A stretch of DNA of 54,446 bases from JAZUCL01 sp045639125 (GCA_045639125.1 JAZUCL010000016.1:1-54446); one strand, 5' to 3'. Shown: positions 1 through 7,595, counted from the stretch's first letter. Translations and numbers: made by a program. The notes: generated by a model not told the origin, from the sequence alone.

Positions 1-75
1 CGTCATTCCTGGGGTAAAATAAAGCAGTATTTCAGGCTGCGGCAGTTAATGCCGACGACGTTCACGGCGTCGGCT

Positions 76-93
76 GAGGGTCCGCCTCCTAAG
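76..93 (+). repeat. tRNA-Arg(CCU) anticodon-region fragment, copy 1
   Basis: This 18-nt stretch is identical to the D-stem end, anticodon 5' strand and anticodon loop of the tRNA-Arg at 229-305, up to CTCCTAAG. The sequence on either side is unrelated to tRNA. It is the shortest of three copies within 230 bp and looks like a leftover integration junction. Confidence 0.7.
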
Positions 94-136
94 CATGTGC
101 CCGTGCAACCGCCTAATTTAATCTTTTTATTGATTT

Positions 137-176
137 GCCCCTGTACCTCACCAGGATAGAGGGTCCGCCTCCTAAG
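137..176 (+). pseudogene. 5' half of tRNA-Arg(CCU), copy 2
   Basis: The 40 nt match the 5' half of the tRNA at 229-305 (acceptor 5' strand, D-arm, anticodon stem 5' strand and loop) with three mismatches in the D-loop. Similarity stops at CCTAAG in the anticodon loop. A separate hairpin with arms TGCCCGGTGA and TCACCGGGCA follows instead of a tRNA 3' half. This pattern fits a recombination junction inside the anticodon loop. Confidence 0.75.
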
Positions 177-228
177 TGCCCGGTGACCTATCACCGGGCA
201 GGTAGGTTTTCGAGAAAACTAAATATAT

Positions 229-305
229 GCCCCTGTACCTCAGATGGATAGAGGGTCCGCCTCCTAAGCGGAACGCCCCCGGTTCGAATCCGGGCAAGCG
301 CGCCA
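229..305 (+). tRNA. tRNA-Arg (CCU), chimeric, possibly non-functional
   Basis: The 77 nt fold as a tRNA with a 4-bp D-stem (CCTC/GAGG), anticodon stem TCCGC/GCGGA, loop CTCCTAA with anticodon CCT, T-stem CCCGG/CCGGG and an encoded CCA. The acceptor stem is poor. The 5' strand GCCCCTG faces CAAGCGC, giving a C-C and a C-A mismatch, although GCGCTTG would pair perfectly. The 5' strand is shared with the fragment at 137-176, so the 5' half appears to have been replaced by recombination. Function as an arginine tRNA is uncertain. Confidence 0.7.
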
Positions 306-306
306 A

Positions 307-340
307 AAAGTGCCGAGAAATCAAGGTTTCTCGGCACTTT
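307..340 (+). terminator. Rho-independent terminator after tRNA-Arg
   Basis: A 14-bp perfect stem (arms AAAGTGCCGAGAAA and TTTCTCGGCACTTT, 6-nt loop) begins 1 nt after the tRNA CCA and is followed by a T-rich run at 344-350. Confidence 0.85.
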
Positions 341-433
341 CACTTTTTATTACTCGCTCATTTTCTTGAGTGAGTTTTCTTGTTTTTTTAGTGTAAACCA
401 AGCTCGAACTTTTATCGTTCCCCGACCTAAATC

Positions 434-514
434 TTGCTAATTGCGATTAGCAGATAATCGCCGTTTTGCTAATCGTCTGCTAATCGGTTTTTCAGCAAAA
501 CTTTGCTAATTTGC
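434..514. repeat. TGCTAAT repeat cluster, left island edge
   Basis: Five copies of a TGCTAAT core lie in 81 bp. Four are direct (TTGCTAATTGC at 434, TTGCTAATCG at 466, CTGCTAATCGG at 477, TTGCTAATTTGC at 503) and one is inverted (CGATTAGCA at 444). Two more direct copies occur at 4087-4108, on the other side of the island. The cluster lies downstream of the convergent minus-strand genes, so it is not an obvious promoter site. The rest of 341-607 shows one further hairpin (351-377) and no gene. Confidence 0.65.
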
Positions 515-607
515 ACAGGCGTATGTTTCATCCATTGACTTTTTTGCAAAATAGTCACGATTAATACAGCAGTGAGTATGATTTTTGCTATCACTGACTT
601 TTAATCC

Positions 608-1195
608 TTACGCATTATAGCAAAACAGCATTTTTACAAGGTCGTACAAAGGACGTTTGTTTTTGAGGGAATGAACAAAACCGATTGAATACACGAAAGA
701 TGCGACTTCCATAGATGCCTTCGGATTCCAAACCATCTTTGCGGAAATATCACCGTATTCACATTGCTCCGAATCAGCAATGTATTTTAGGTGTTTGTTG
801 ATTTCTTCAATCTGCGAATCGTAATCGTAATTTCTTAACGAAATAATGGCAATGCGGCATTTTTTGTTTTGCGACTTGATGTATCCGATGAGTTCACGAT
901 ATTTATTATCAAACTCGGCAGAGTTTTTACCAAAGAACTCTATATCTGTTTCTCCGATATGTAACAAAACCGTTTCGGGTGAAAGAGCAGCTACAGTTTC
1001 TTTATATATACTCAAAGCACCCTTTACAGAAACACTTTCAAAACTGCGGTTATAAATCTTTGATTCTACGGCAAAAGCCTGACGGATTTCGCAAGTGGGA
1101 ATATCCTTATCCACACCGCAGCCGAATATTACAATACCGCCTTTCTCGGCAAGTTCATTGAGTTTTGTGTAGTTTTTAATTTCTGCTTCTCTCAT
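608..1195 (-). CDS. SGNH/GDSL-hydrolase-like protein
   Basis: The product is 195 aa, predicted cytosolic, with no signal peptide or membrane segment. Near residue 76 it has the stretch LLHIGETD, which resembles block III (GxND-type) of SGNH hydrolases, and an alpha/beta pattern of hydrophobic strands. The N-terminal IVIFGCG stretch lacks a clear GDS serine motif, so catalytic activity is doubtful. GGAGG lies 7 nt before the ATG, inside the end of the upstream SemiSWEET gene, which is separated by only 2 nt, so the two are probably co-transcribed and translationally coupled. The substrate is unknown. It could also be a non-catalytic SGNH-fold protein. Confidence 0.6.
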   Translation of the reverse strand: MREAEIKNYTKLNELAEKGGIVIFGCGVDKDIPTCEIRQAFAVESKIYNRSFESVSVKGALSIYKETVAALSPETVLLHIGETDIEFFGKNSAEFDNKYRELIGYIKSQNKKCRIAIISLRNYDYDSQIEEINKHLKYIADSEQCEYGDISAKMVWNPKASMEVASFVYSIGFVHSLKNKRPLYDLVKMLFCYNA

Positions 1196-1197
1196 TG

Positions 1198-1485
1198 TTA
1201 TGCCTCCATACCTTGCAAACGCTTCTTGTCAAGCGAAACGTTGCGGAAATATACGATTAAGTTCAAAGATACGATTGCCAAATTCAAAATGTAAGCAATC
1301 AGCACATAATTGATCTGCCCCGAAATAAGCTTTGCGGAAATGCCTGCTATGTAACCGGTGATGATAAGTAAAATAAACAGCAGACTTGTTCCTTTTGCGG
1401 TTTTTGCTCTGTATGCCTTAATAACATTCAACGGCCAAGAAAAGCCGAAGCACACAAGCATAACCGTTTCTAAAATTGATCCCAT
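1198..1485 (-). CDS. SemiSWEET-type PQ-loop transporter
   Basis: The 95-aa protein has three predicted membrane helices (about residues 4-20, 32-52 and 60-80). The first ends in a proline-containing motif (FGFSWPLNVIKAYRAKTAKG) typical of bacterial SemiSWEETs, half-size sugar transporters that work as dimers. The ATG at 1485 is preceded by AAAGGAG at a good distance; a longer upstream reading adds 34 residues without family character and is not used. It lies upstream of the SGNH-like gene in a two-gene unit and divergent from a CitA/CitB-type two-component system, which suggests metabolite sensing or uptake. The transported compound cannot be read from the sequence. Confidence 0.8.
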   Translation of the reverse strand: MGSILETVMLVCFGFSWPLNVIKAYRAKTAKGTSLLFILLIITGYIAGISAKLISGQINYVLIAYILNLAIVSLNLIVYFRNVSLDKKRLQGMEA

Positions 1486-1630
1486 AATCTTTCTCCTTTG
1501 CGTTGTTTGGACTTCGCAAGTATGATAGCACCGTCCCATACAAAAGACAATTTTTCGAAAAATAGAAACATAAACAGTCGTTTTCACTCACTTTTTTTAC
1601 TTTCAAAAGTTCTTTTGAAAGGTTTGAAAA

Positions 1631-1659
1631 TTGAAAAATCCGTTCAATTATGATATAAT
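1631..1659 (+). promoter_or_regulatory. Sigma-A-type promoter for the two-component operon
   Basis: TTGAAA (1631-1636) and TATAAT (1654-1659) are separated by 17 bp, about 40 bp before the kinase start. The minus-strand SemiSWEET gene diverges from the same intergenic region. Confidence 0.75.
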
Positions 1660-1699
1660 AATTTAAAACTTAGGGATTGATATCAGGGATGGTTAAGGT

Positions 1700-3325
1700 A
1701 TGAAAGCAGGAAAAGAAGCGGCAGATAAACCAAGAATATCGCTCAACGGTATTCAAAAATTGTTCTTTCGCACACAACTTATTTTGATTATTTCATTGGC
1801 GCTGATTTTAGGTGTTGCAGGAACGCTTATCAATATTCATTTTGAAACGGAGAAGCGTGACCAAAATCTGCAGAACGTAGCTGAAGCAATTGCTAATTCT
1901 CCGATGATGACGGGTAAGAGCAGTGAAGAAGAGAGTGTTATCATTGAATATCTGGATGCATTGAAAGACACTCTTGATGATATTGACATCATCTCTGTTG
2001 TAAACAATGACGGTATTCGTATGTATCATTCCAACCATGCTTTGATCGGAACGAAGTACGACGGAAATATGCCCGACTTTAAAAGCAATACGGACGGCTA
2101 CTACGCTGTGAACGAAAGCGGCCCATCAGGAAATCAGCGCCGTGCTTATGCTGCGGTGTATAATGAGGACGGAGAATATGTCGGCGTGGTTATGGCGATC
2201 ATGCTGATGAAAAACATCAAGACCGAAACAGCGCAGATGTTATGTATCTTTCTCCTTATTACCGTGGTTGCAATTTTAATTGAACTGATCATTGCGGGAA
2301 ATCTTTCGGGTAAAATCAAAAAGAGCCTTATGGGATATGAGCCGGATGTGTTTACGGTGATGTATAAAATGCGTGACAATATCCTTGAAACCTTGGCGGA
2401 AGGTATCATTGCTTTCGATACAAACGGAGTCATACAGTTTGCCAATGAATCCGCAATCCGTATGCTTTTCGATCGTCCGCTGATTAACATTGTTGGACAA
2501 GGTGTGGATGTTATTGGTGATGATATTCTTTCCCATAACATAAAAAGCGGCGACAAGGAAAGGAATATCAATCTTGCAAAGGCAGACATTATTCTTGACT
2601 GTGTACCGATTAAAGAAGATGGAATGACTGTGGGAACGGTTGCTATTCTTCATAACCGAGCCGAATATACAAAACTAATGGAAGAACTTTCAGGAACACG
2701 GTATCTTGTGGACTCTATGAGAGCAAACAATCATGATTTCACAAATAAGTTACACGTTATTCTTGGTTTGATACAAATGGGGATGTATGATGATGCAAGC
2801 TCGTACATCCAAAATATCACAATGGTACAACGTGAAAATATCAGTAAGGTTATGAACGCTATCAGCGAACCTGCTGTTGCGGCACTCCTCATCGGAAAAA
2901 TTGCAAGAGCCTCCGAACTCAACATTAATTTTGTACTGCGCGAAGGATGTTATTATTCTACAGCAGATATGAATCTTCCTTCCGAAATGCTGATAACCGT
3001 TATCGGCAACCTACTTGATAATGCCTTCGATGCGATGAATGAAAGCACCGACTATAAGAAACACAAAGAGCTGATGTTCGGTATTTACTCCAAACCCGGT
3101 GCCGTGTTGATTTCCGTTGACGATAAGGGCAGCGGTATCAAGTCGAGTGATATGGAACACATCTTTGAAAACAGATTTTCTACCAAAGGTGATGGTAGAG
3201 GCACGGGACTATATCAAGTAAAAGCAATAGTAGAAAACTTCGGCGGTAAAATCACGGTAGAGTCTCAGGAAGGCGTAGGAAGCTCTTTCTCGATAAGTTT
3301 TGTTAAGGAGAATGGCAATGTATAA
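1700..3325 (+). CDS. CitA/DcuS-family sensor histidine kinase
   Basis: The 541-aa membrane sensor has TM1 at about residues 24-46, an extracytoplasmic Cache-like domain (about 47-175), TM2 (about 178-200), a PAS domain (about 220-330), a dimerisation/phosphoacceptor helix with NNHDFTNKLHVILGL (about 348) and an HATPase domain. The ATPase shows an N-box NLLDNAFDA, a G1 box DDKGSGI and a G2 box STKGDGRGTGLY. This arrangement is that of kinases sensing small carboxylates such as citrate, malate or fumarate. The response regulator gene starts inside its 3' end. The ligand is unknown; a linked SemiSWEET rather than a dicarboxylate carrier is unusual. Confidence 0.9.
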   Translation: MKAGKEAADKPRISLNGIQKLFFRTQLILIISLALILGVAGTLINIHFETEKRDQNLQNVAEAIANSPMMTGKSSEEESVIIEYLDALKDTLDDIDIISVVNNDGIRMYHSNHALIGTKYDGNMPDFKSNTDGYYAVNESGPSGNQRRAYAAVYNEDGEYVGVVMAIMLMKNIKTETAQMLCIFLLITVVAILIELIIAGNLSGKIKKSLMGYEPDVFTVMYKMRDNILETLAEGIIAFDTNGVIQFANESAIRMLFDRPLINIVGQGVDVIGDDILSHNIKSGDKERNINLAKADIILDCVPIKEDGMTVGTVAILHNRAEYTKLMEELSGTRYLVDSMRANNHDFTNKLHVILGLIQMGMYDDASSYIQNITMVQRENISKVMNAISEPAVAALLIGKIARASELNINFVLREGCYYSTADMNLPSEMLITVIGNLLDNAFDAMNESTDYKKHKELMFGIYSKPGAVLISVDDKGSGIKSSDMEHIFENRFSTKGDGRGTGLYQVKAIVENFGGKITVESQEGVGSSFSISFVKENGNV

Positions 3326-3989
3326 GGTTTTAATCGTAGAAGACGACCCGATGGTCGCAATGATAAACGAACAATACATAAAAAGAAACAAGAACTTTGA
3401 AATTGTCGGTAAATGTAATAACGGTCTGAGTGCTCTCGATTTCATTGAAAATAACACGGTAGATCTCTTGATTTTGGATGTGTTTATGCCAAAAATGGAC
3501 GGATTTGAAACGCTCCGACAGATCCGTAACAAACAAATCACTGTGGATGCCATTATGGTAACGGCGGCAAATGAGCGTGAGTCTTTGGAAGAAGCTTTAC
3601 ACCTTGGTATTGTGGATTATCTTGTAAAGCCCTTTACCTTTGACCGCTTTCAAATGGCTCTTGAAAAATATATAGCACAAAACAATGCGCTCAAGGATAT
3701 TGAAACGTTAAACCAAAAAAACATTGACCATATTATAGACAATTCCCGCAAAAAGAGCGATGACCTTTTTCCAAAAGGTATTCAAGAAAAAACGCTTGAA
3801 CTTATTATGGAATATCTAAACGCCAATAAAAGCATTTGGTTTACCGGCGATGAGATTGCCGAAAAAGTAAATCTTACGGGCGTAACTGTGCGCAGATATA
3901 TGAACTACCTTGCCGAATCGGGTAGAGTGGTCAGTGAAATGAATTACGAAACCGGCGGCAGACCGTGTATGAAATATAAGGTTGAGTGA
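3318..3989 (+). CDS. CitB/DcuR-family response regulator
   Basis: The 224-aa protein has an N-terminal receiver domain (acidic pocket EDD at residues 8-10, phosphoacceptor Asp54 in LILDVFMPKMDG, Lys in YLVKPF). A C-terminal helix-turn-helix (TGDEIAEKVNLTGVTVRRY) ends in the GGRPCMKYKV signature of CitB-type regulators. The start at 3318 is chosen because AAGGAG (3305-3310) is 7 nt upstream; an ATG at 3312 is too close. The gene overlaps the kinase by 8 nt, so the two form a translationally coupled pair. Likely targets are its own island genes; no binding site was proven. Confidence 0.9.
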   Translation: MYKVLIVEDDPMVAMINEQYIKRNKNFEIVGKCNNGLSALDFIENNTVDLLILDVFMPKMDGFETLRQIRNKQITVDAIMVTAANERESLEEALHLGIVDYLVKPFTFDRFQMALEKYIAQNNALKDIETLNQKNIDHIIDNSRKKSDDLFPKGIQEKTLELIMEYLNANKSIWFTGDEIAEKVNLTGVTVRRYMNYLAESGRVVSEMNYETGGRPCMKYKVE

Positions 3990-4086
3990 AAGACAATATA
4001 AATTTCCAAAGCAAGTACAGCTTAATATTAGCGATAACACCACAACATAAAACATGCCTATTATCACCACCCTAAAATTATAGCTT

Positions 4087-4108
4087 TTGCTAATTGCTTG
4101 CTAATCGG
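4087..4108. repeat. TGCTAAT repeat pair, right island edge
   Basis: TTGCTAATTGC and TTGCTAATCGG are directly adjacent, in the same orientation as the copies at 434 and 466-487. They lie downstream of the response regulator, between it and the broken tRNA at 4237. Confidence 0.65.
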
Positions 4109-4133
4109 ACGACTTAAAATGATATAATATTAG

Positions 4134-4223
4134 CGGTAACGGCGTAATACAGAATAACCCTTTAACCTTAAAAATCCCCTGACAGCAGGGGATTTTTAGG
4201 TATTACAAGGGATGCCGTTATCG
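4134..4223 (+). other. Nested inverted-repeat structure, possible RNA or folded DNA end
   Basis: Outer arms CGGTAACGGC (4134-4143) and GCCGTTATCG (4214-4223) pair over 10 bp with one G-T. Inner arms GTAATAC (4144-4150) and GTATTAC (4200-4206) pair over 7 bp. Inside is a terminator-like hairpin, AAAAATCCCCTG with CAGGGGATTTTT (about 4169-4197). CCCTT (4158) and AAGGG (4207) could form an alternative pairing. A TATAAT at 4123-4128 lies just upstream with only a weak -35. The region 3990-4133 has no other feature apart from the repeats at 4087. Confidence 0.55.
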
Positions 4224-4236
4224 TTTCCCTCGGTAT

Positions 4237-4280
4237 CTCCTAAGGGTTAGTTGTGAGTTCGATTCTCGCAGGAGGTGCCA
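4237..4280 (+). pseudogene. Orphan 3' half of a tRNA-Arg(CCU)
   Basis: From the anticodon loop onward the geometry is that of a tRNA: loop CTCCTAA with anticodon CCT, GGGTT, a 4-nt variable region, T-arm GTGAG-TTCGATT-CTCGC, acceptor 3' strand AGGAGGT, discriminator G and CCA. The layout resembles tRNA-Arg(CCU) of the argW type. No matching D-arm or anticodon 5' strand lies upstream. The 7 nt ATCTCCT at 4235-4241 could pair with AGGAGGT, making a D-arm-less minihelix, which may be coincidental. It reads best as an attachment-site remnant, and a terminator still follows it. Confidence 0.7.
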
Positions 4281-4281
4281 G

Positions 4282-4313
4282 AAAAAAGCACTTGCGTATG
4301 CAAGTGCTTTTTT
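4282..4313 (+). terminator. Terminator after the tRNA 3' half
   Basis: Stem AAAAAAGCACTTGC with GCAAGTGCTTTTTT and loop GTAT starts 1 nt after CCA, as is usual for a tRNA gene. This supports the half gene being the end of a once-functional tRNA unit. Confidence 0.85.
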
Positions 4314-4324
4314 CAATGATGTTT

Positions 4325-4490
4325 GCTTTTGGCAAGTGATGTCACTTTGTTAATGATGACGGCTTCGCCTGATGATGTCGCTAACGCTAATGACTTTGGC
4401 AAACATCGCATCATTGCGACTAAAAGGAGCAACATCATATTTGCGAAGCAAATGCATCACGCAAGGCTTAGCCTTGTGCATCATTAAATG
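4325..4490. repeat. Array of mini-hairpins separated by GATGATG/GCATCAT spacers
   Basis: Successive short palindromes occur: AAGTGATGTCACTT, GGCTTCGCC, CGCATCATTGCG, ATTTGCGAAGCAAAT and CAAGGCTTAGCCTTG. They are separated by variants of GATGATG or GCATCAT. The array lies between the terminator and the 3' end of the topoisomerase gene and encodes nothing recognisable. A similarly built array is at 10729-10845. Confidence 0.65.
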
Positions 4491-4504
4491 TTGCGTTTTA
4501 CACA

Positions 4505-6721
4505 CTACAAAATTGTCAACTGTCGGTCTCTGCCGTCCTCCGGCTTAACAATTGCACCGGCGGCAGGAATTGTACGAATACGATACCTTTTAGGGTCGGT
4601 CAAAGTCATACTGCTTGCCTCGGTTGCGTACTCAACTTTTGCCTTGGACTTAATAGACATCACCTGTACACCTTGCGTATCACGTGTCGCTTTCTGAGGA
4701 ATAAGTGCTGATGAAACAAGCACCATGCGATTTGCGTCTGACATGACAGCAATCTCCGTTTCCGTATGAATGGCAAAAGCCTGTATAAGAGGTGATTTCT
4801 CACTGTACGCACCTGTCAGGCGACGGCGGTTTGACTTGGTATTATATGCCGACATTGGCACTCTTGCACACTTACCGCTTTGGAATACGAACACCAAAAC
4901 GCCTGTATAATCTCCCGGTAAAAACGCAAATACAGGGATTTCTCCGTCTTCCATTCCCAACTTGCCGGGAAGATAGTCACCAAGAACACTCGCCTTCGTA
5001 TCATCAAACTCGCTTAATTTCGTCTTGTATGCGGCATAGTGGTTTGTTAAGAATATAATCTCGTCACTGTTTTGAGCCTCTGCACTAAAGGTCAGTACGT
5101 CACCTTCCTTGTACTTATGCTCACCACTCATTCTAAGACTCTGGTTCGTTATCTTCTTAAAATATCCGTCACGAGTCATAAACAGATTGACAGGATATGT
5201 TGGTACTTCCTCGACCTCGTTCTCGTCTTCTACCTCGTCTGCATACAGTATCGTTGTACGGCGGTCAACTGCGTACTTCTTCTCCACCTGACGAAGTTCA
5301 GATACGATAATATCAAGCAGTTTTTTCTTGCTCTTGACAATATCTTCAAGGCGGTCAATTTCACTTTTCAGTTCATCAGTTTCCGCAAGACGTTTGAGAA
5401 TATACTCCTTGTTGATATTGCGAAGTTTAATCTCTGCAATAAACTCAGCCTGCACGTTGTCGATGCCAAAACCAATCATTAAGTTTGGTACAACCTCTGC
5501 ATCTTCTTCAGTGTTACGGATAATTGAAATTGCTCTGTCTATGTCAAGAAGTATCTGTTTTAAGCCTAACAGCAGATGATACTTCTCACGTTTTTTAGTC
5601 AAGTCGTAATGGACACGGCGACGTACACAGTCTGTTCGCCATGCAGTCCACTCGTCCAAAATCTCACGAATACCCATTACCTTAGGCGTTCCTGCAATGA
5701 TAATGTTGAAGTTACAGCCAAAGGAGTCCTCAAGAGGAGTGGATTTATACAGCCTACGCATTAACTTCTCTGCATCGACACCACGCTTTAAGTCGATAGC
5801 AAGTTTCAAACCGCTTAAATCCGTTTCGTCACGCATATCGGCAATTTCACGGATTTTGCCGGCTTTGATAAGTTCGCTGACCTTGTCCATAATTGCTTCA
5901 ACTGAAGTAGAGTAAGGAATTTCAGTAATTTCAATTACGTTGCCCTCAAGTTTCCATTTGGCACGGACTTTCAACGTACCTCGTCCTGTTTCATATACCT
6001 GTTCAAGAGCCGCCCTGTCATATATTAAGTCACCACCTGTCGGTAAATCAGGAGCAAGAAGCGTTTCAAACAGGTCATGGTTGGGATTTTTAATTAGTTC
6101 AATAGTGGTACGACATACCTCGCCTAAGTTAAAGCCGCAAATATAACTTGCCATACCAACGGCAATACCCTGATTTGCACTTACAAGTACGTTTGGGAAT
6201 CTCGTTGGCAGAAGTGTCGGTTCCTTCAACGTGTTGTCGTAGTTTGGCACAAAGTCAACGCTGTCACGGTCAATATCCTCAAACAGTTCGGCACATATAG
6301 GGTCCAACTTGACCTCAGTATATCTGCTTGCGGCATACGCCATATCTCGTGAATACACTTTACCAAAGTTACCCTTTGAATCGACAAATGGGTGGAGTAG
6401 TGACTCGTTGCCCTTTGCAAGACGTACCATCGTCTCATATATGGCTCCGTCACCATGTGGGTTTAACTTCATTGTCTGACCGACGACATTTGCTGACTTG
6501 GTACGCTGTGAGGCGGTCAGAAGCCCCATTTTATACATAGTATACAGGAGTTTTCGATGAGACGGCTTAAATCCGTCAATTTCGGGAATGGCTCTTGACA
6601 CAATAACACTCATTGCGTAGGGCATAAAGTTAGTAGTTAGTGTTTCGGTAATTGCCACCTCGTCAATGACGGCAGGCTGAAGCGTTTCGTCTGTCTTTGT
6701 CTTTGGTTTCTTTGTAGCCAT
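4505..6721 (-). CDS. Type IIA DNA topoisomerase subunit A (ParC/GyrA-like)
   Basis: The 738-aa subunit cuts and rejoins DNA. It has the breakage-reunion domain with catalytic Tyr134 in AASRYTE, the helix-turn-helix region around NVVGQTMKLNPHGDGAIYE, a coiled-coil dimer gate (about 410-480) and a C-terminal beta-pinwheel. The canonical GyrA box (QRRGGKG) is not seen, only SNRRRLTG, which favours a topoisomerase IV-type ParC. No ParE gene lies beside it here. The ATG at 6721 is used; a TTG at 6727 directly after the upstream stop has better spacing to AAGGA and is an alternative. It is transcribed with the RlmA-like gene. Confidence 0.85.
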   Translation of the reverse strand: MATKKPKTKTDETLQPAVIDEVAITETLTTNFMPYAMSVIVSRAIPEIDGFKPSHRKLLYTMYKMGLLTASQRTKSANVVGQTMKLNPHGDGAIYETMVRLAKGNESLLHPFVDSKGNFGKVYSRDMAYAASRYTEVKLDPICAELFEDIDRDSVDFVPNYDNTLKEPTLLPTRFPNVLVSANQGIAVGMASYICGFNLGEVCRTTIELIKNPNHDLFETLLAPDLPTGGDLIYDRAALEQVYETGRGTLKVRAKWKLEGNVIEITEIPYSTSVEAIMDKVSELIKAGKIREIADMRDETDLSGLKLAIDLKRGVDAEKLMRRLYKSTPLEDSFGCNFNIIIAGTPKVMGIREILDEWTAWRTDCVRRRVHYDLTKKREKYHLLLGLKQILLDIDRAISIIRNTEEDAEVVPNLMIGFGIDNVQAEFIAEIKLRNINKEYILKRLAETDELKSEIDRLEDIVKSKKKLLDIIVSELRQVEKKYAVDRRTTILYADEVEDENEVEEVPTYPVNLFMTRDGYFKKITNQSLRMSGEHKYKEGDVLTFSAEAQNSDEIIFLTNHYAAYKTKLSEFDDTKASVLGDYLPGKLGMEDGEIPVFAFLPGDYTGVLVFVFQSGKCARVPMSAYNTKSNRRRLTGAYSEKSPLIQAFAIHTETEIAVMSDANRMVLVSSALIPQKATRDTQGVQVMSIKSKAKVEYATEASSMTLTDPKRYRIRTIPAAGAIVKPEDGRDRQLTIL

Positions 6722-6727
6722 AGTCAA

Positions 6728-7537
6728 TCAGTTCCTTTTGTAAAGATAGAGGGCAAAATGTGCCGTAACGTCAAGAGAATCAACGGCAGAGAGTCGAGCA
6801 ACGCCCTCGGCTGGTGTATGGTATGCGTAAGGAGTCATGGCAAAGAGAGCCATAATATGCTCATTTGATGAAATGTTCATGGTAAAGCGTACCGATTTTG
6901 TGTGAATAAGTGTGAAATCGTTTAGTATAGGAGGAATTTCCTCATTGTCGTAAGGGGTGTCGTATACCACCTGTTTCAACTCACGAAGGTGGTCACGTCC
7001 CGGAGCACCTACAAGAACAAATCCGTCGTTAGTCAGTACACGGGAAAGTTCAGTGGCACAGATAGGTGAAAACAGTGATACTGCACCGTCAAATACTTCG
7101 TCTTGATACGGCAGGCAAAAAACGCTTGCTACGCAGTACTTTAGTGATTTTGACTCACCTTGTCTGCGACAGGCATAGTCAACAGCCTCTTTCGATATGT
7201 CGGTACCACGAACCACCTTAGCAGGTATTTTTGATGTGTAGTACCCCTCACCGCACCCTGCGTCTAAAATGGATAAGTCGCAAAGTTTCTTACCTTTTGT
7301 TTTACCGCCAAAGGACAACATATCTATTACACCGTCACGAAATGGTTTGTAATAGTCAGCAGATAGAAACTCACGCCGTGCAAGTACCATGTCACGATTG
7401 TCACCGGGCACGTTTGCTTTTGGTGGCAGTAAATTAACGTAACCACGTTTTGCAATATCGTAACTGTGTCTGTTTTCGCAACGGTATGTTCGTCCGTCCT
7501 CAATTAGTGACGAATTGCATATTGGACAACGATACAT
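6728..7537 (-). CDS. RlmA-like 23S rRNA guanine-N1 methyltransferase
   Basis: The 269-aa protein begins with a zinc-ribbon of the type C5-x2-C8 ... C21/H25 (YRCPICNSSL, YRCENRHSYD). A family signature follows, KRGYVNLLPP, and then a Rossmann methyltransferase fold with the SAM motif ILDAGCGEGYYTSKI (about residues 88-103). RlmA enzymes methylate G745/G748 of 23S rRNA near the peptide exit tunnel. Exact specificity cannot be told from sequence. AAAAGGAG lies before the ATG. It is the first gene of a minus-strand pair with the topoisomerase subunit, separated from it by at most a few bases. Confidence 0.82.
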   Translation of the reverse strand: MYRCPICNSSLIEDGRTYRCENRHSYDIAKRGYVNLLPPKANVPGDNRDMVLARREFLSADYYKPFRDGVIDMLSFGGKTKGKKLCDLSILDAGCGEGYYTSKIPAKVVRGTDISKEAVDYACRRQGESKSLKYCVASVFCLPYQDEVFDGAVSLFSPICATELSRVLTNDGFVLVGAPGRDHLRELKQVVYDTPYDNEEIPPILNDFTLIHTKSVRFTMNISSNEHIMALFAMTPYAYHTPAEGVARLSAVDSLDVTAHFALYLYKRN

Positions 7538-7566
7538 GATACATCTCCTTTTTTGTATATACTACC

Positions 7567-7595
7567 ATTATAACCGATTTTTTGGTACTTTGCAA
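7567..7595 (-). promoter_or_regulatory. Sigma-A-type promoter for the RlmA-topoisomerase pair
   Basis: On the minus strand TTGCAA (7595-7590) and TATAAT (7572-7567) are spaced by 17 bp, about 30 bp upstream of the RlmA start. Confidence 0.7.

Noticed and set aside
4134..4223. T-box riboswitch
   Set aside because: No specifier stem-loop or TGGNACC antiterminator sequence is present.
5072..5482. Plus-strand frame inside the topoisomerase gene
   Set aside because: It is an opposite-strand shadow of a conserved enzyme with no signal of its own.
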